64,000 bases of DNA, from contig JAKJDF010000003.1 of assembly GCA_022706085.1 (NCBI GenBank), forward strand, positions 402,879 through 466,878. Reading direction: 5' to 3'. The DNA comes from Candidatus Latescibacterota bacterium (GTDB lineage: Bacteria; Latescibacterota; MWCZ01). A program made the translations under genes and the position numbers. Positions 17,195 through 28,619 of the stretch are shown one piece after another (the stretch's first letter is position 1; every line of letters starts with the position of its first letter). The notes under the pieces are model-generated. The model was not told the DNA's origin. It worked only from the letters and a program-made list of their open reading frames with translations, and did no database searches.

Positions 17195-17929
17195 ATGAAA
17201 GGCGTTATTCTGGCAGGGGGAACGGGATCTCGGTTATTCCCGCTCACCAAAGTGACCAATAAGCACCTGCTGCCCGTGTATGACCGCCCCATGATTTACC
17301 ACCCGATCCAGGCGTTGGTGAATGCGGATGTCAGGGACATAATGATTGTGACGGGAGGGGAAAATGCCGGTGATTTCCTGCGCCTTCTTGGCAGCGGCAG
17401 CCAGTTCGGCTTGCAGCATTTGAACTACGCGTATCAGGAAAAACCGGGCGGAATTGCCCAAGCGCTCGCCCTGGCGGAGCATTTTGTGGGGAACGAAAAG
17501 TTCGTGGTTGCCCTCGGGGACAACATCATCCAGAAGAGCATTCGCGCGGCGGCACAGGCGTTTGAGCGACAACCGGAAGGGGCGAAAATCCTTTTGGCGG
17601 AGGTTGAAAACCCGCGCAGTTACGGAATCGCACGTATCGAGGGTAACGCCGTGGTAGAGATCATCGAAAAGCCGTCGGATCCCCCGAGCAACTTTGCGGT
17701 GATCGGCACCTATTTCTACAATGCGGACGTGTTCAAAATCATAAGGACGTTGAAGCCGTCCGGCCGGGGGGAACTCGAGATCACAGACGTGAACAACGAA
17801 TACCTCCGGCGCGGTACGTTGACGTTTGAGTTCCTCGACGGATGGTGGGCTGATTGCGGCGAATCAATCCCGTGGCTCCTTCGCGCCAACAACCTTGTCG
17901 CCCGCGACGGCGCAAACAACACTGGATAG
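17195..17929 (+). CDS. Sugar-1-phosphate nucleotidyltransferase (short RmlA-like)
   Basis: A 244-residue nucleotidyltransferase that activates a hexose 1-phosphate, most like glucose-1-phosphate thymidylyltransferase. Signature segments: MKGVILAGGTGSRLFPLT (nucleotide loop), NKHLLPVYDRPMIYHP, GGIAQALALAEHFV, ALGDNI (metal Asp), IIEKPSDPPSNFAVIGTYFY and FLDGWWADCGE. It lacks the last ~45 residues of classical RmlA and so belongs to the short forms. ATG 17195 follows AAGGGAAA; GTG 17189 is possible but worse placed. rmlB, rmlC and rmlD are not adjacent, so the product sugar is uncertain. A 140-base gap separates it from the next operon. Confidence 0.85.
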   Translation: MKGVILAGGTGSRLFPLTKVTNKHLLPVYDRPMIYHPIQALVNADVRDIMIVTGGENAGDFLRLLGSGSQFGLQHLNYAYQEKPGGIAQALALAEHFVGNEKFVVALGDNIIQKSIRAAAQAFERQPEGAKILLAEVENPRSYGIARIEGNAVVEIIEKPSDPPSNFAVIGTYFYNADVFKIIRTLKPSGRGELEITDVNNEYLRRGTLTFEFLDGWWADCGESIPWLLRANNLVARDGANNTG

Positions 17930-18069
17930 GCAATCCACCCGACGTCGAGGCGTTCGTGTACCGCACCAGCCCATCGTCCAGCGCGCGCACGTTTTGTTTA
18001 CACAATGGATTGACATGTCTTTGCATTCCCCGGGTCCAGTAACAACATGTCGCCGCGGGAGGCGCACGA

Positions 18070-19158
18070 ATGGCTGACAAAATTCGGATGGGGTTCATCG
18101 GGTGCGGTTTCATGGGTCAACTGGCCCACATTGCCAACTATGCCCGTCTGCGTGACGACTGTGATCTGGTTGCTGTTGCAGACGTACGCCCTCTGCTGGC
18201 GGAAAAGGTTGCGGCCCGGTACGGAATACGCGAAACGTATACGGACCATCGCGAACTGCTCGAAAAAGCAGATGTCGATGCCGTGGCAGCGATCATGTAT
18301 TACGGGCATCATTATGCGGTCGTTCCCGACATTATCGAATCGGGAAGGCATATGATCACCGAGAAGCCCATGGCGTGCAGTGCATCGAGCGCACGGAAAT
18401 GGAAAACGGCGGCGGACGCGAAGCGCCTGGTGTACATGGTCGGATACATGAAACGGTGGGATCTCGGCGCTCGATGGGTGTCCGATATCGTTCGGGAGTG
18501 GAAAACCACCAACGAGTTCGGTGAGTTCAATCATCTTCGATGCCTGATGAGCGGAACCGATTGGACGTGGAATCCGTATCCCGTGATTTCCTCAGACGAG
18601 AAGCCCGTGGCCCCGCTACCGCCGCACGAGCCTTTCCCGGCGCGCTTCGCGAAAGCGCAGGCCGAGTACTTCAACATGAACATCAATTTTTACGTCCATC
18701 AGGTGAATCTGATACGTTTCCTGCTCAACGAGCATATCACACTTAATTACTGCCATCCGGCAGGGAAGATTCTTATCGGTTCGACGGAAAGCGGGAAAGC
18801 TGTATCACTGGAAATGGGGATTTCGAGTATCCCACAGACGTGGGACGAAGTCTACCACGTCTCCTTTGAGAAGGCAGACATTGAACTCCGGATGCCGGCC
18901 CCGTTGCGCGGGCAGCACAACGGCGAAGTCGTGGTGCGGCGAACGGCAAACGGAAAGACCTATGAGACGATCCGACCCAATTTCGCCGTTCCGAGCTGGA
19001 GTTTCCTCGAGCAGGCAAAGGGATTCTTGGAGGCGGTCCGAACCGGCAGGCTTCCGTTCGATTCCACAGGTGACGCAGTCCGCGATCTGGAGTTTTTCGA
19101 AACCCAGGCGGACATGATGCTCGGAGAAAGTGGAGTCGCCCCCAAAGTGAATGCGTGA
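18070..19158 (+). CDS. Gfo/Idh/MocA-family NAD(P)-dependent oxidoreductase
   Basis: A 362-residue sugar or polyol dehydrogenase. It has the Rossmann motif GFIGCGFMG (about residues 8-16) and the lysine-bearing EKPMA segment (about 97-101) that supplies the catalytic Lys in this family; a VHQVNLIRFLL helix carries the downstream His. ATG 18070 is preceded by GGGAGG. It is the first gene of four that overlap one another by exactly 4 nt, ending with an SMP-30-type lactonase. A route from sugar through lactone to acid is therefore plausible, with this enzyme making the lactone. Specific substrate unknown. Confidence 0.88.
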   Translation: MADKIRMGFIGCGFMGQLAHIANYARLRDDCDLVAVADVRPLLAEKVAARYGIRETYTDHRELLEKADVDAVAAIMYYGHHYAVVPDIIESGRHMITEKPMACSASSARKWKTAADAKRLVYMVGYMKRWDLGARWVSDIVREWKTTNEFGEFNHLRCLMSGTDWTWNPYPVISSDEKPVAPLPPHEPFPARFAKAQAEYFNMNINFYVHQVNLIRFLLNEHITLNYCHPAGKILIGSTESGKAVSLEMGISSIPQTWDEVYHVSFEKADIELRMPAPLRGQHNGEVVVRRTANGKTYETIRPNFAVPSWSFLEQAKGFLEAVRTGRLPFDSTGDAVRDLEFFETQADMMLGESGVAPKVNA

Positions 19159-20069
19159 AGCAGCAGAGAAAGGCTGGGAACATGGTCGTCGAGCTTCAAA
19201 AAGGGGAACTGCGGGCCGCAGTTGTTGACAATGCACCGCATCTGGAAAAGGGTGGACACCGAGAGGGCTACAACGGCCTGGCGGCACTCACGAGCGACGC
19301 GCAGCAGGCGAACCCTTTTGTCCCTTTCTACGCTGGAATGAATCTCGAGCTCTATTTCGATGGCGTGGTGACCGACCGGCCAACGCTTTTCGAACCGCGG
19401 CGTGCTCCTATGGAGCTGGAGAAAATAGATCAGGCGACCGCGCGGCTCCACCAGCCACCTGTTCCCTACTGGAAAGTGGAGAGCTGGACTGAATTCACAT
19501 TGCGGGAACCGAATTACATCGACTTCCGTTACCGCGCAATCCCTCACGAGCGGACGTTCAAGCGGAACTGGCTGGGCGTGTTCTGGGCAACTTACGTCGC
19601 CTATCCGGAGGACCCTGGGATCTGGTTCCCTACTGCCACCCCGGAAGGCGCGAGGACCATGCGGCATTTCTCCCCGATTCACGGCGAGGAAAGTACACAC
19701 CGGCATACCGCGGACGGTGAAGAGATTACGGTGTCGCATGATCATCGGATGTACATGTACGGCAGTTACTCGCGATTTCGGTATGCAAGGCCATATTTCT
19801 GGGGATTTGTGCATGGAATGAGAGTGCTGTTCATGTTCCAGGACAATCCGAATATCAGGTTCGCACAATCGCCATCGGGAGGTGGAATCCGCTGCCCTGC
19901 GTGGGATTTCCAGCTTGTCGTGCCCGATTATCAGGTCGGAGGGCAATATTCACTTGAGGCGAGAATGGTATACTCCCCTCTTGGCGCAGCAGTGGATCCT
20001 GAAGTCGAACACGCCCGCTGGGTGGATTTCCGGAAGAATCAGAGCGGTGTTGGGGGCGAAGGCCGATGA
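19155..20069 (+). CDS. Conserved-looking protein of unknown function in a sugar-oxidation operon
   Basis: A 304-residue soluble protein that I do not recognise. There is no signal peptide or membrane helix. It is rich in aromatic residues and histidines (ESTHRHTADGEE, VSHDHRMYMYGSYSRFRYARPYFWGFVHGM), and its C-terminal part has the alternating strand pattern of mutarotase-like beta-sandwich proteins, which would fit sugar binding. The GTG at 19155 overlaps the stop of the oxidoreductase (GTGA), in line with the other junctions of this operon; ATG 19182 is an alternative start. Possible roles include an isomerase, a mutarotase or a binding partner of the oxidoreductase; none is shown by the sequence. 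Confidence 0.68.
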   Translation: MKQQRKAGNMVVELQKGELRAAVVDNAPHLEKGGHREGYNGLAALTSDAQQANPFVPFYAGMNLELYFDGVVTDRPTLFEPRRAPMELEKIDQATARLHQPPVPYWKVESWTEFTLREPNYIDFRYRAIPHERTFKRNWLGVFWATYVAYPEDPGIWFPTATPEGARTMRHFSPIHGEESTHRHTADGEEITVSHDHRMYMYGSYSRFRYARPYFWGFVHGMRVLFMFQDNPNIRFAQSPSGGGIRCPAWDFQLVVPDYQVGGQYSLEARMVYSPLGAAVDPEVEHARWVDFRKNQSGVGGEGR

Positions 20070-20416
20070 AAGATCAAAGCGATGGCGTGCAGAGCTGGCC
20101 GGAGCGTGCTGAACGAAACGGGTTGGCACGGCCACCGATTGCGGGACTCGACGGCCTTTTGTGCCCTGTGTGCGGGGAAATTGCGGATTCACTTCCTGTC
20201 AAGGTTCAGAGAGTGGTTCAGGGTACCGAGGAATGCTTGTTCGTATGCTCCCCGGATTGCAGGCAGACGGCCCTTGAATCGCCGTTTCTGCAGATCAACA
20301 TGTTCTCGCGTGATATGCGGGTCTGGGAGAGTAGCGTGCAATCGGAACTTGATATCCATCCTTCCCCGGTAGCCGAGGCTTCGGAAACGGAATACAGCGG
20401 GAGAGAACGCTCGTGA
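20066..20416 (+). CDS. Small TRASH-like zinc-finger protein
   Basis: A 116-residue cytoplasmic protein with five cysteines: C33-x2-C36, then C57-x3-C61-x3-C65. The C36-x20-C57-x3-C61 spacing matches the TRASH treble-clef pattern linked to metal sensing or trafficking. The tail after residue 90 is acidic and probably disordered. Its ATG overlaps the previous stop (ATGA), and its own stop overlaps the next start (GTGA), so it is locked into the operon with a sugar oxidoreductase and a lactonase. It could deliver zinc or calcium to a partner enzyme or regulate it; this is inference. Confidence 0.68.
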   Translation: MKDQSDGVQSWPERAERNGLARPPIAGLDGLLCPVCGEIADSLPVKVQRVVQGTEECLFVCSPDCRQTALESPFLQINMFSRDMRVWESSVQSELDIHPSPVAEASETEYSGRERS

Positions 20417-21333
20417 CGAAAGTTGGGAAAGCGATGACCGACGTGGAACTGGTTCTGGACGCGAAGGCAGATCTTGGTGAAGGTGCGATCTGGCATGCGC
20501 GCCGTGAGTTGTTGTACTGGGTAGACATAAATGCGGGTTTTCTGCACGTATTTGAACCGAAAAGCGGAAAAGACGACGCATATCGCATCGGCGAAGACGT
20601 GGGGACCGTCGTCCCGAGGATATCGAGCTCCGAACGGCCGTATGAGAGCGTAATGCTTGCGTTGCGGCGAGGGTTTGCCGTCTTCCGTTTCGACGTAGCA
20701 AAAGCATACGTGGTTGCAGACCCGGAAAGGGATATACCCGCAAACAGATTCAACGACGGCAAATGCGATCCCGCAGGTCGCTTCTGGGCTGGCACCATGC
20801 CGGAGGGCCCCGGTGGCGTTCCAGACGGCGGGCGCCTTTATTGCCTGTATCCCGACCTCCACGTGGAAGTCAAAGAAACCGGTATTCGCTGCTCGAACGG
20901 AATTGCGTGGAATCTGGATCAAAGGACAATGTATTACATCGACACGCCTTCAATGGAGATCTGGGCGTACAACTACGATCTCGAAACCGGGGCGTTATGG
21001 GATCGCCGCGTGGCGGTTCATGTCCCGAAAAACGAGGGTTACCCCGACGGGATGACGATTGACCGTGAGGGGATGCTCTGGGTGGCTCACTGGGATGGAT
21101 GGCAGGTTGTCCGCTGGAACCCGCGGACAGGACGAAAGATTTCTTCAGTGAAAGTCCCGGCAGCCCGTGTGACTTCCTGTGCGTTTGCGGGGAAAAACCT
21201 CGACGAGTTGTACATCACCACAGCGCGGACAGGAGTCAAAGCCGAAGCGTTGCGCACACAACCGCATGCGGGGGGAATATTCCGGGTTCTGCCCGGTGTG
21301 AGTGGACTCGAGGCATTCGAATTCGCAGGCTGA
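20413..21333 (+). CDS. SMP-30/gluconolactonase-family lactonase
   Basis: A 306-residue six-bladed propeller of the SMP-30/gluconolactonase/LRE family, which opens sugar lactones using one divalent metal. Seen: LGEGAIWHARRELLYWVDI (metal Glu), NRFNDGKCDPAGRFWAGTM (metal Asn and substrate residues), RCSNGIAW (metal Asn) and YPDGMTIDREGMLWVAHW (metal Asp). GTG 20413 overlaps the preceding stop by 4 nt; ATG 20434 behind GGGAAAG is an alternative. With the oxidoreductase at the head of the operon it would complete oxidation of an aldose to an aldonic acid. No signal peptide, hence cytoplasmic. A G/C-rich partial hairpin followed by T-rich sequence lies near 21380-21417. Confidence 0.9.
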   Translation: MTKVGKAMTDVELVLDAKADLGEGAIWHARRELLYWVDINAGFLHVFEPKSGKDDAYRIGEDVGTVVPRISSSERPYESVMLALRRGFAVFRFDVAKAYVVADPERDIPANRFNDGKCDPAGRFWAGTMPEGPGGVPDGGRLYCLYPDLHVEVKETGIRCSNGIAWNLDQRTMYYIDTPSMEIWAYNYDLETGALWDRRVAVHVPKNEGYPDGMTIDREGMLWVAHWDGWQVVRWNPRTGRKISSVKVPAARVTSCAFAGKNLDELYITTARTGVKAEALRTQPHAGGIFRVLPGVSGLEAFEFAG

Positions 21334-21586
21334 GTTCGGACGACGGTGCGGGCGTTGCAAGCGGAGATCCGTTGGGGGCGGGCGCTGTGGCCGGCCCTTT
21401 TCCATTTTTGGGTGGTGCCACCGTGCCCAGTCGACGAGAGATTTGACGTGAGGACACTGGTTGCGCCGCGTTCACGCCGCTTTGTTATCTTTATTAGGTG
21501 AGCAAAAAACATTCCTTCATGCGAAAAGTTGCGCACAACCGGCCCTGCACACATTGCAGCGATCTGTCTTGGAAGGGGGTTCGCGG

Positions 21587-21866
21587 ATGCCGGTAAGCCG
21601 TGAGGACGTGTTGCACGTCGCCGCGTTGGCAAGGCTGGAAGTTGCTCCAGAACAGGTGGAGAGTTTCCAGCGAGAGCTGGGCGCGATTCTGGAGCACTTC
21701 CAAAAGCTGAACGAACTGGACACCTCCAACGTCGAACCGACGTCCCACGCACTGGCTCTCGTGAACGTGTTCCGTGAAGATGTTCCACAACCCTCGTTGA
21801 CGCAGGAGGAAGCGCTCGCAAACGCTCCACAGAAGGCGTTCGGACATTTCCGAGTGCCGAAAGTCA

Positions 21867-21874
<8 letters not shown>
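21587..21874 (+). CDS. gatC: Asp-tRNA(Asn)/Glu-tRNA(Gln) amidotransferase subunit C
   Basis: A 95-residue GatC, the small subunit that stabilises GatA in the GatCAB complex which amidates misacylated Asp-tRNA(Asn) or Glu-tRNA(Gln). Family features: VSREDVLHVAALARLEV at the N-terminus, a middle FQKLNELDTSNVEPTSHA, then a conserved FREDVPQPSL and a terminal FRVPKVID. ATG 21587 follows GGAAGGGGG. gatA and gatB are not next to it. It starts a plus-strand run continuing into kdsB and pyrG with overlapping ends. The 253-base gap upstream has no gene and no strong promoter. Confidence 0.93.
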
Positions 21875-25173
<3,299 letters not shown>

Positions 25174-25175
25174 AC

Positions 25176-26444
25176 ATGCTGGCGCGGACAACAACTCTGG
25201 CGACCCTGTTCGTGGGTCTGGTTGTCTGTGGAACTTCCCGCTCACAACAGGCTCCACGCGCAGTGGAATTCAGCGCCGACCGGACCGAGATGATCCGTCG
25301 GGGAGAGCGTTTTCTGAAGCGCTACACCGGTGCGGTGGTCATCCGTTTCGGGCACGGGGAATGGCTGACGGCTGACGAGGCCACGTACGACAGCGACGGA
25401 CGGAACATCAGTATTGCCGGATCGGTGGTGATGGAGGATTCAGGACGAATTCTGCGCGCCGACCGGGTTCAATACCTTTTTCGGGACAACCCACGAGCGG
25501 GTGGCCACCCGCTTGTAGTGTTACTGGGGAGGGTCGCGTTGATCGACAATGCTCGTCGATTGAACGCCGACCGCGCGGAGTACCGCTCTCACGCGGACAG
25601 TCTTGCCGCCTTCGGCAATGTTGTGGCAAAAGACAGCAGCAGGACCGTCACCGCAGATACCCTTCTCTTGAAGGCAGATGGGAACCGGTTTGTTGCGATG
25701 GGGAGAGTGGTACTGGAAGATACCGTCGAAAATGTGACCGTCCGTGCGGGGTACTATTCCTTCGACGGGGCGGACAGCATCGGTGTGATCGCTCGGGGAC
25801 CGACGCTTGCTCGAGGTGCTGGCGATACCGCGGTGACGGTGCGCGCTGACAGCATGATACTGAACGTCACCGGCAGGAAAGGAAGCGCGTGGGGAACCGT
25901 GCGGATCGAAAAGGGCCAGATGGCCGCGGAGTGCGATTCCCTGGCGCTTGATGACAATCAGGGTACGATCGCCCTTTTCGGGCGCCCGCACGCCGTTCAG
26001 AAGCGGCAGGATGACTCCACCAGTACGGTTGACCATCTGTGGGGAGACCGAATGGTGCTTGAGTTGGAGCAATCAAAAATCACGCGAATACTTGTAGACG
26101 GTTCGGCGCGTACCAGCAGCGCGCGCAGTGACTCCCGTGGCGGGTCGGGTCCTGAACGCTGGGCGACCGGTTCCAAAATGGTGTTCCACGTGAAAAACGA
26201 CGAGGTGCGTGAGGTTGTCGTGTGGGGACAGGCGAGGAGCCGTTACGAACCGGATTTCGAGGACGCACAAGAGAGCGGCACGAACGAAGCAGCGGGCGAC
26301 ACGATTCGCGTCACCTTCCGCGACGGGAAGCCGGTTCGTGTGCGCCTGACGGGGGGAGTGCACGGCTTGTATGTCCAGAACACGGCACATCGAACTGATA
26401 CAGCACCATACGCTGTTGCCCCGGACGAACGACGTGGTGGGTGA
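25176..26444 (+). CDS. OstA/LptA-family LPS transport protein (extended)
   Basis: A 422-residue exported protein with signal peptide ([20 protein letters not shown], cut near residue 23). It consists of repeated OstA-type strands: [61 protein letters not shown] and further copies. These form the periplasmic LPS-carrying jellyroll. Classical LptA is ~180 residues, so this form has more repeats plus a ~100-residue C-terminal extension (charged, ending DERRGG), like the long OstA proteins of some deep-branching Gram-negatives. ATG 25176 is two bases after lptC. No C-terminal barrel is present, so it is not LptD. Confidence 0.78.
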   Translation: MLARTTTLATLFVGLVVCGTSRSQQAPRAVEFSADRTEMIRRGERFLKRYTGAVVIRFGHGEWLTADEATYDSDGRNISIAGSVVMEDSGRILRADRVQYLFRDNPRAGGHPLVVLLGRVALIDNARRLNADRAEYRSHADSLAAFGNVVAKDSSRTVTADTLLLKADGNRFVAMGRVVLEDTVENVTVRAGYYSFDGADSIGVIARGPTLARGAGDTAVTVRADSMILNVTGRKGSAWGTVRIEKGQMAAECDSLALDDNQGTIALFGRPHAVQKRQDDSTSTVDHLWGDRMVLELEQSKITRILVDGSARTSSARSDSRGGSGPERWATGSKMVFHVKNDEVREVVVWGQARSRYEPDFEDAQESGTNEAAGDTIRVTFRDGKPVRVRLTGGVHGLYVQNTAHRTDTAPYAVAPDERRGG

Positions 26445-27180
26445 ATCGGGGACTCGGAGTTCCCTTCGAGCGGAAGGGCTTTCCAAACGCTACGGTGGAC
26501 GGCTTGTAGTCGACCATGTCTCGCTTACGGTGAAAAGGGGTGAAACAGTCGGTCTGTTGGGTCCGAACGGCGCCGGCAAAACAACGACTTTCTACATGCT
26601 TCTGGGGATGGTCGTTCCCGAGGAGGGACGTGTATACCTCGAAGAGCAGGAAATCACGAAACTCCCGATGTACCGACGCGCGCGTCTCGGAATAGGATAT
26701 CTCAGCCAGGAACGTTCTGTTTTTCGAAAAATGACGGTCGAGCAGAACATCCTCGCGATCCTTGAACGCCTCCCGCTTACGCGGGAGGAGAGGATGCGCC
26801 GGCTGGAGGAAATCCTAGACGAGTTGGACATCGCTCGCGTGCGGAAAACCAGAGGCGAGCAACTATCGGGCGGCGAGTGCAGACGTACCGAGATAGCCCG
26901 CGCGCTGGTTATCGAGCCGAAGTTCCTTCTGCTGGATGAACCGTTTTCCGGAATAGATCCTATTGCCGTGGAGGACATCCAGTCGATCATAGCGCGGCTG
27001 CAGGCCAAGGGATTGGGTATTCTGATTACCGACCACAATGTACATGGCACACTCGCCATCACCGACCATGCGTACGTGATGGCGGAAGGCGGTATCCTGT
27101 GTGCGGGCACGCCCGCCGAACTGGCAGACAACGAATTGGCCCGCAAGTTCTACCTGGGTGAACGTTTCCGTTTGAATTGA
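26437..27180 (+). CDS. lptB: LPS export ABC transporter ATP-binding protein LptB
   Basis: Cytoplasmic ATPase that powers LPS extraction by LptFG. The 247-residue protein shows Walker [11 protein letters not shown], a Q-loop in [12 protein letters not shown] typical of LptB, signature [15 protein letters not shown], Walker [13 protein letters not shown] and the H-loop in ITDHNV. The start is GTG 26434 or 26437, overlapping the end of the OstA gene by 8-11 nt; a start at 26371 would add an atypical N-terminus. lptF and lptG are not in this window. Order lptC-ostA-lptB-rpoN is the common bacterial arrangement. Confidence 0.93.
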   Translation: MGESGTRSSLRAEGLSKRYGGRLVVDHVSLTVKRGETVGLLGPNGAGKTTTFYMLLGMVVPEEGRVYLEEQEITKLPMYRRARLGIGYLSQERSVFRKMTVEQNILAILERLPLTREERMRRLEEILDELDIARVRKTRGEQLSGGECRRTEIARALVIEPKFLLLDEPFSGIDPIAVEDIQSIIARLQAKGLGILITDHNVHGTLAITDHAYVMAEGGILCAGTPAELADNELARKFYLGERFRLN

Positions 27181-27211
27181 TTCAGTGGTATCGGTCGCAA
27201 GGGTGTCACCA

Positions 27212-28618
27212 GTGCTGGGAATGCGTCAGGAACTCCGGCTTCAACAGCGGCTTGCGCCGCAGTTGATTCAATCCCTCCACCTCCTCCAATTGCCGGCGCT
27301 TGATCTCGAACAAGTCGTCAGGGAGGAGCTTGAAACGAATCCCCTCCTCGAGGAGGTTCCGGCCGCCGAGTTGGAACGCGGGAAGGAAGAGCCAGCCGGG
27401 GAAACTGGTGAGGAGGGGGATGCGGCCTCCGACATCGATCTGGATGCGACTGAATGGTCCGATTACCTCAGTGATTCGTATGAGCTGTCGCAGACTTTTC
27501 GTGAAGAGCCTGATCGCTCGGCGGAGACGTACGAGCCCGTATCCGTGTATCAGGAGACGTTGGCAGACGACCTGCGCGAACAGCTCCGCTTCGTTCTTTC
27601 CGACGAAACGGAGCTGAAAATCGGGGAGTACATTATCGGGAATCTGGATACCAATGGTTTTCTCGCGACAACGGTTGACGAGATTGCGGCGACGCTGGGT
27701 GTGCCGGCCGCACAGGTCCAAAAGGTTCTGGAAGCGGTCCAGACGCTGGACCCGCCGGGTGTCGGTGCGCGCGATCTTCGGGAGTGCCTTCTGATCCAGT
27801 TGCGGGAACGCGGCTACGAAGAGGATCCGGCCTACGAAATAGTGGACAAATGCTTCGACGAACTGATGCACAAGCGCACGAAAGAGATGATGCGCATCAC
27901 GCGCCTGAGCAAGGAAGACGTGGCGGAAGCCCTCGAAGTGATTTCCACGTTGAACCCGAAACCCGCTTCCGTCGCCTACGGTTCTTCCGAACGCCCGGTA
28001 ACTCCGGATCTTATTGTGGAGCGCGTGGACGGGGAGTATGTGGTTTCTCTCAACGACCGATCAATACCGGCACTCAGGATCAGCCAGAATTATCGAGAAC
28101 TCCTTGGGGGCAGTGGTACTGAAGAAACGAAGAAATACATCGTGGACAAGCTGAACTCCGCGAAATGGCTCATCAAATCCATCGAACAACGCCGCACGAC
28201 CATGCTCAAAGTCATGAACGCGATCGTCAAACACCAGCGAGCGTTTTTCGACTACGGGCTTGACCATCTGAAGCCCATGGTTCTGCAGGAGATCGCCGAC
28301 GAGATCAAGATGCACGTTTCTACCGTGAGCCGCGTATCGAACGGTAAATATGTTCAGACACCGCACGGCGTGTTCGAACTGAAATTCTTCTTCGATGGCA
28401 AACTCGGTGTTTCTGATGGCGAAGATATGGCCTCGAAAGTGGTCAAGGAAAAGGTGAAGCAAATCATCGACGCAGAGGATAAGCAGAACCCGCTCAGCGA
28501 CCAGGCGATTGCAGACCGACTGACCCGCGAAAGCGGTATCGAAATTGCCCGGAGGACCGTGGCGAAATACCGTGACCAACTCCGCATCCCATCCGCACGC
28601 ATGCGGAAGGAGGTATGA
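27212..28618 (+). CDS. rpoN: RNA polymerase sigma-54 factor
   Basis: Directs RNA polymerase to -24/-12 promoters that need AAA+ activators. Region I is at the N-terminus (LRLQQRLAPQLIQSLHLLQL), followed by an acidic region II, the core-binding domain and the C-terminal RpoN box ARRTVAKYR (near residue 450). GTG 27212 is chosen because AAGGGTG lies six bases upstream; the GTG at 27185 would add nine residues. About 468 residues, normal for the family. It follows lptB closely, the standard neighbour. No enhancer-binding activator is encoded here, and I found no correctly spaced -24/-12 promoter in the regions inspected. Confidence 0.95.
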   Translation: MLGMRQELRLQQRLAPQLIQSLHLLQLPALDLEQVVREELETNPLLEEVPAAELERGKEEPAGETGEEGDAASDIDLDATEWSDYLSDSYELSQTFREEPDRSAETYEPVSVYQETLADDLREQLRFVLSDETELKIGEYIIGNLDTNGFLATTVDEIAATLGVPAAQVQKVLEAVQTLDPPGVGARDLRECLLIQLRERGYEEDPAYEIVDKCFDELMHKRTKEMMRITRLSKEDVAEALEVISTLNPKPASVAYGSSERPVTPDLIVERVDGEYVVSLNDRSIPALRISQNYRELLGGSGTEETKKYIVDKLNSAKWLIKSIEQRRTTMLKVMNAIVKHQRAFFDYGLDHLKPMVLQEIADEIKMHVSTVSRVSNGKYVQTPHGVFELKFFFDGKLGVSDGEDMASKVVKEKVKQIIDAEDKQNPLSDQAIADRLTRESGIEIARRTVAKYRDQLRIPSARMRKEV

Positions 28619-28619
28619 T

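Noticed and set aside
18960-19946. 328-residue open frame antisense to the oxidoreductase and unknown gene
   Set aside because: It spans two coupled genes and has no recognisable features.
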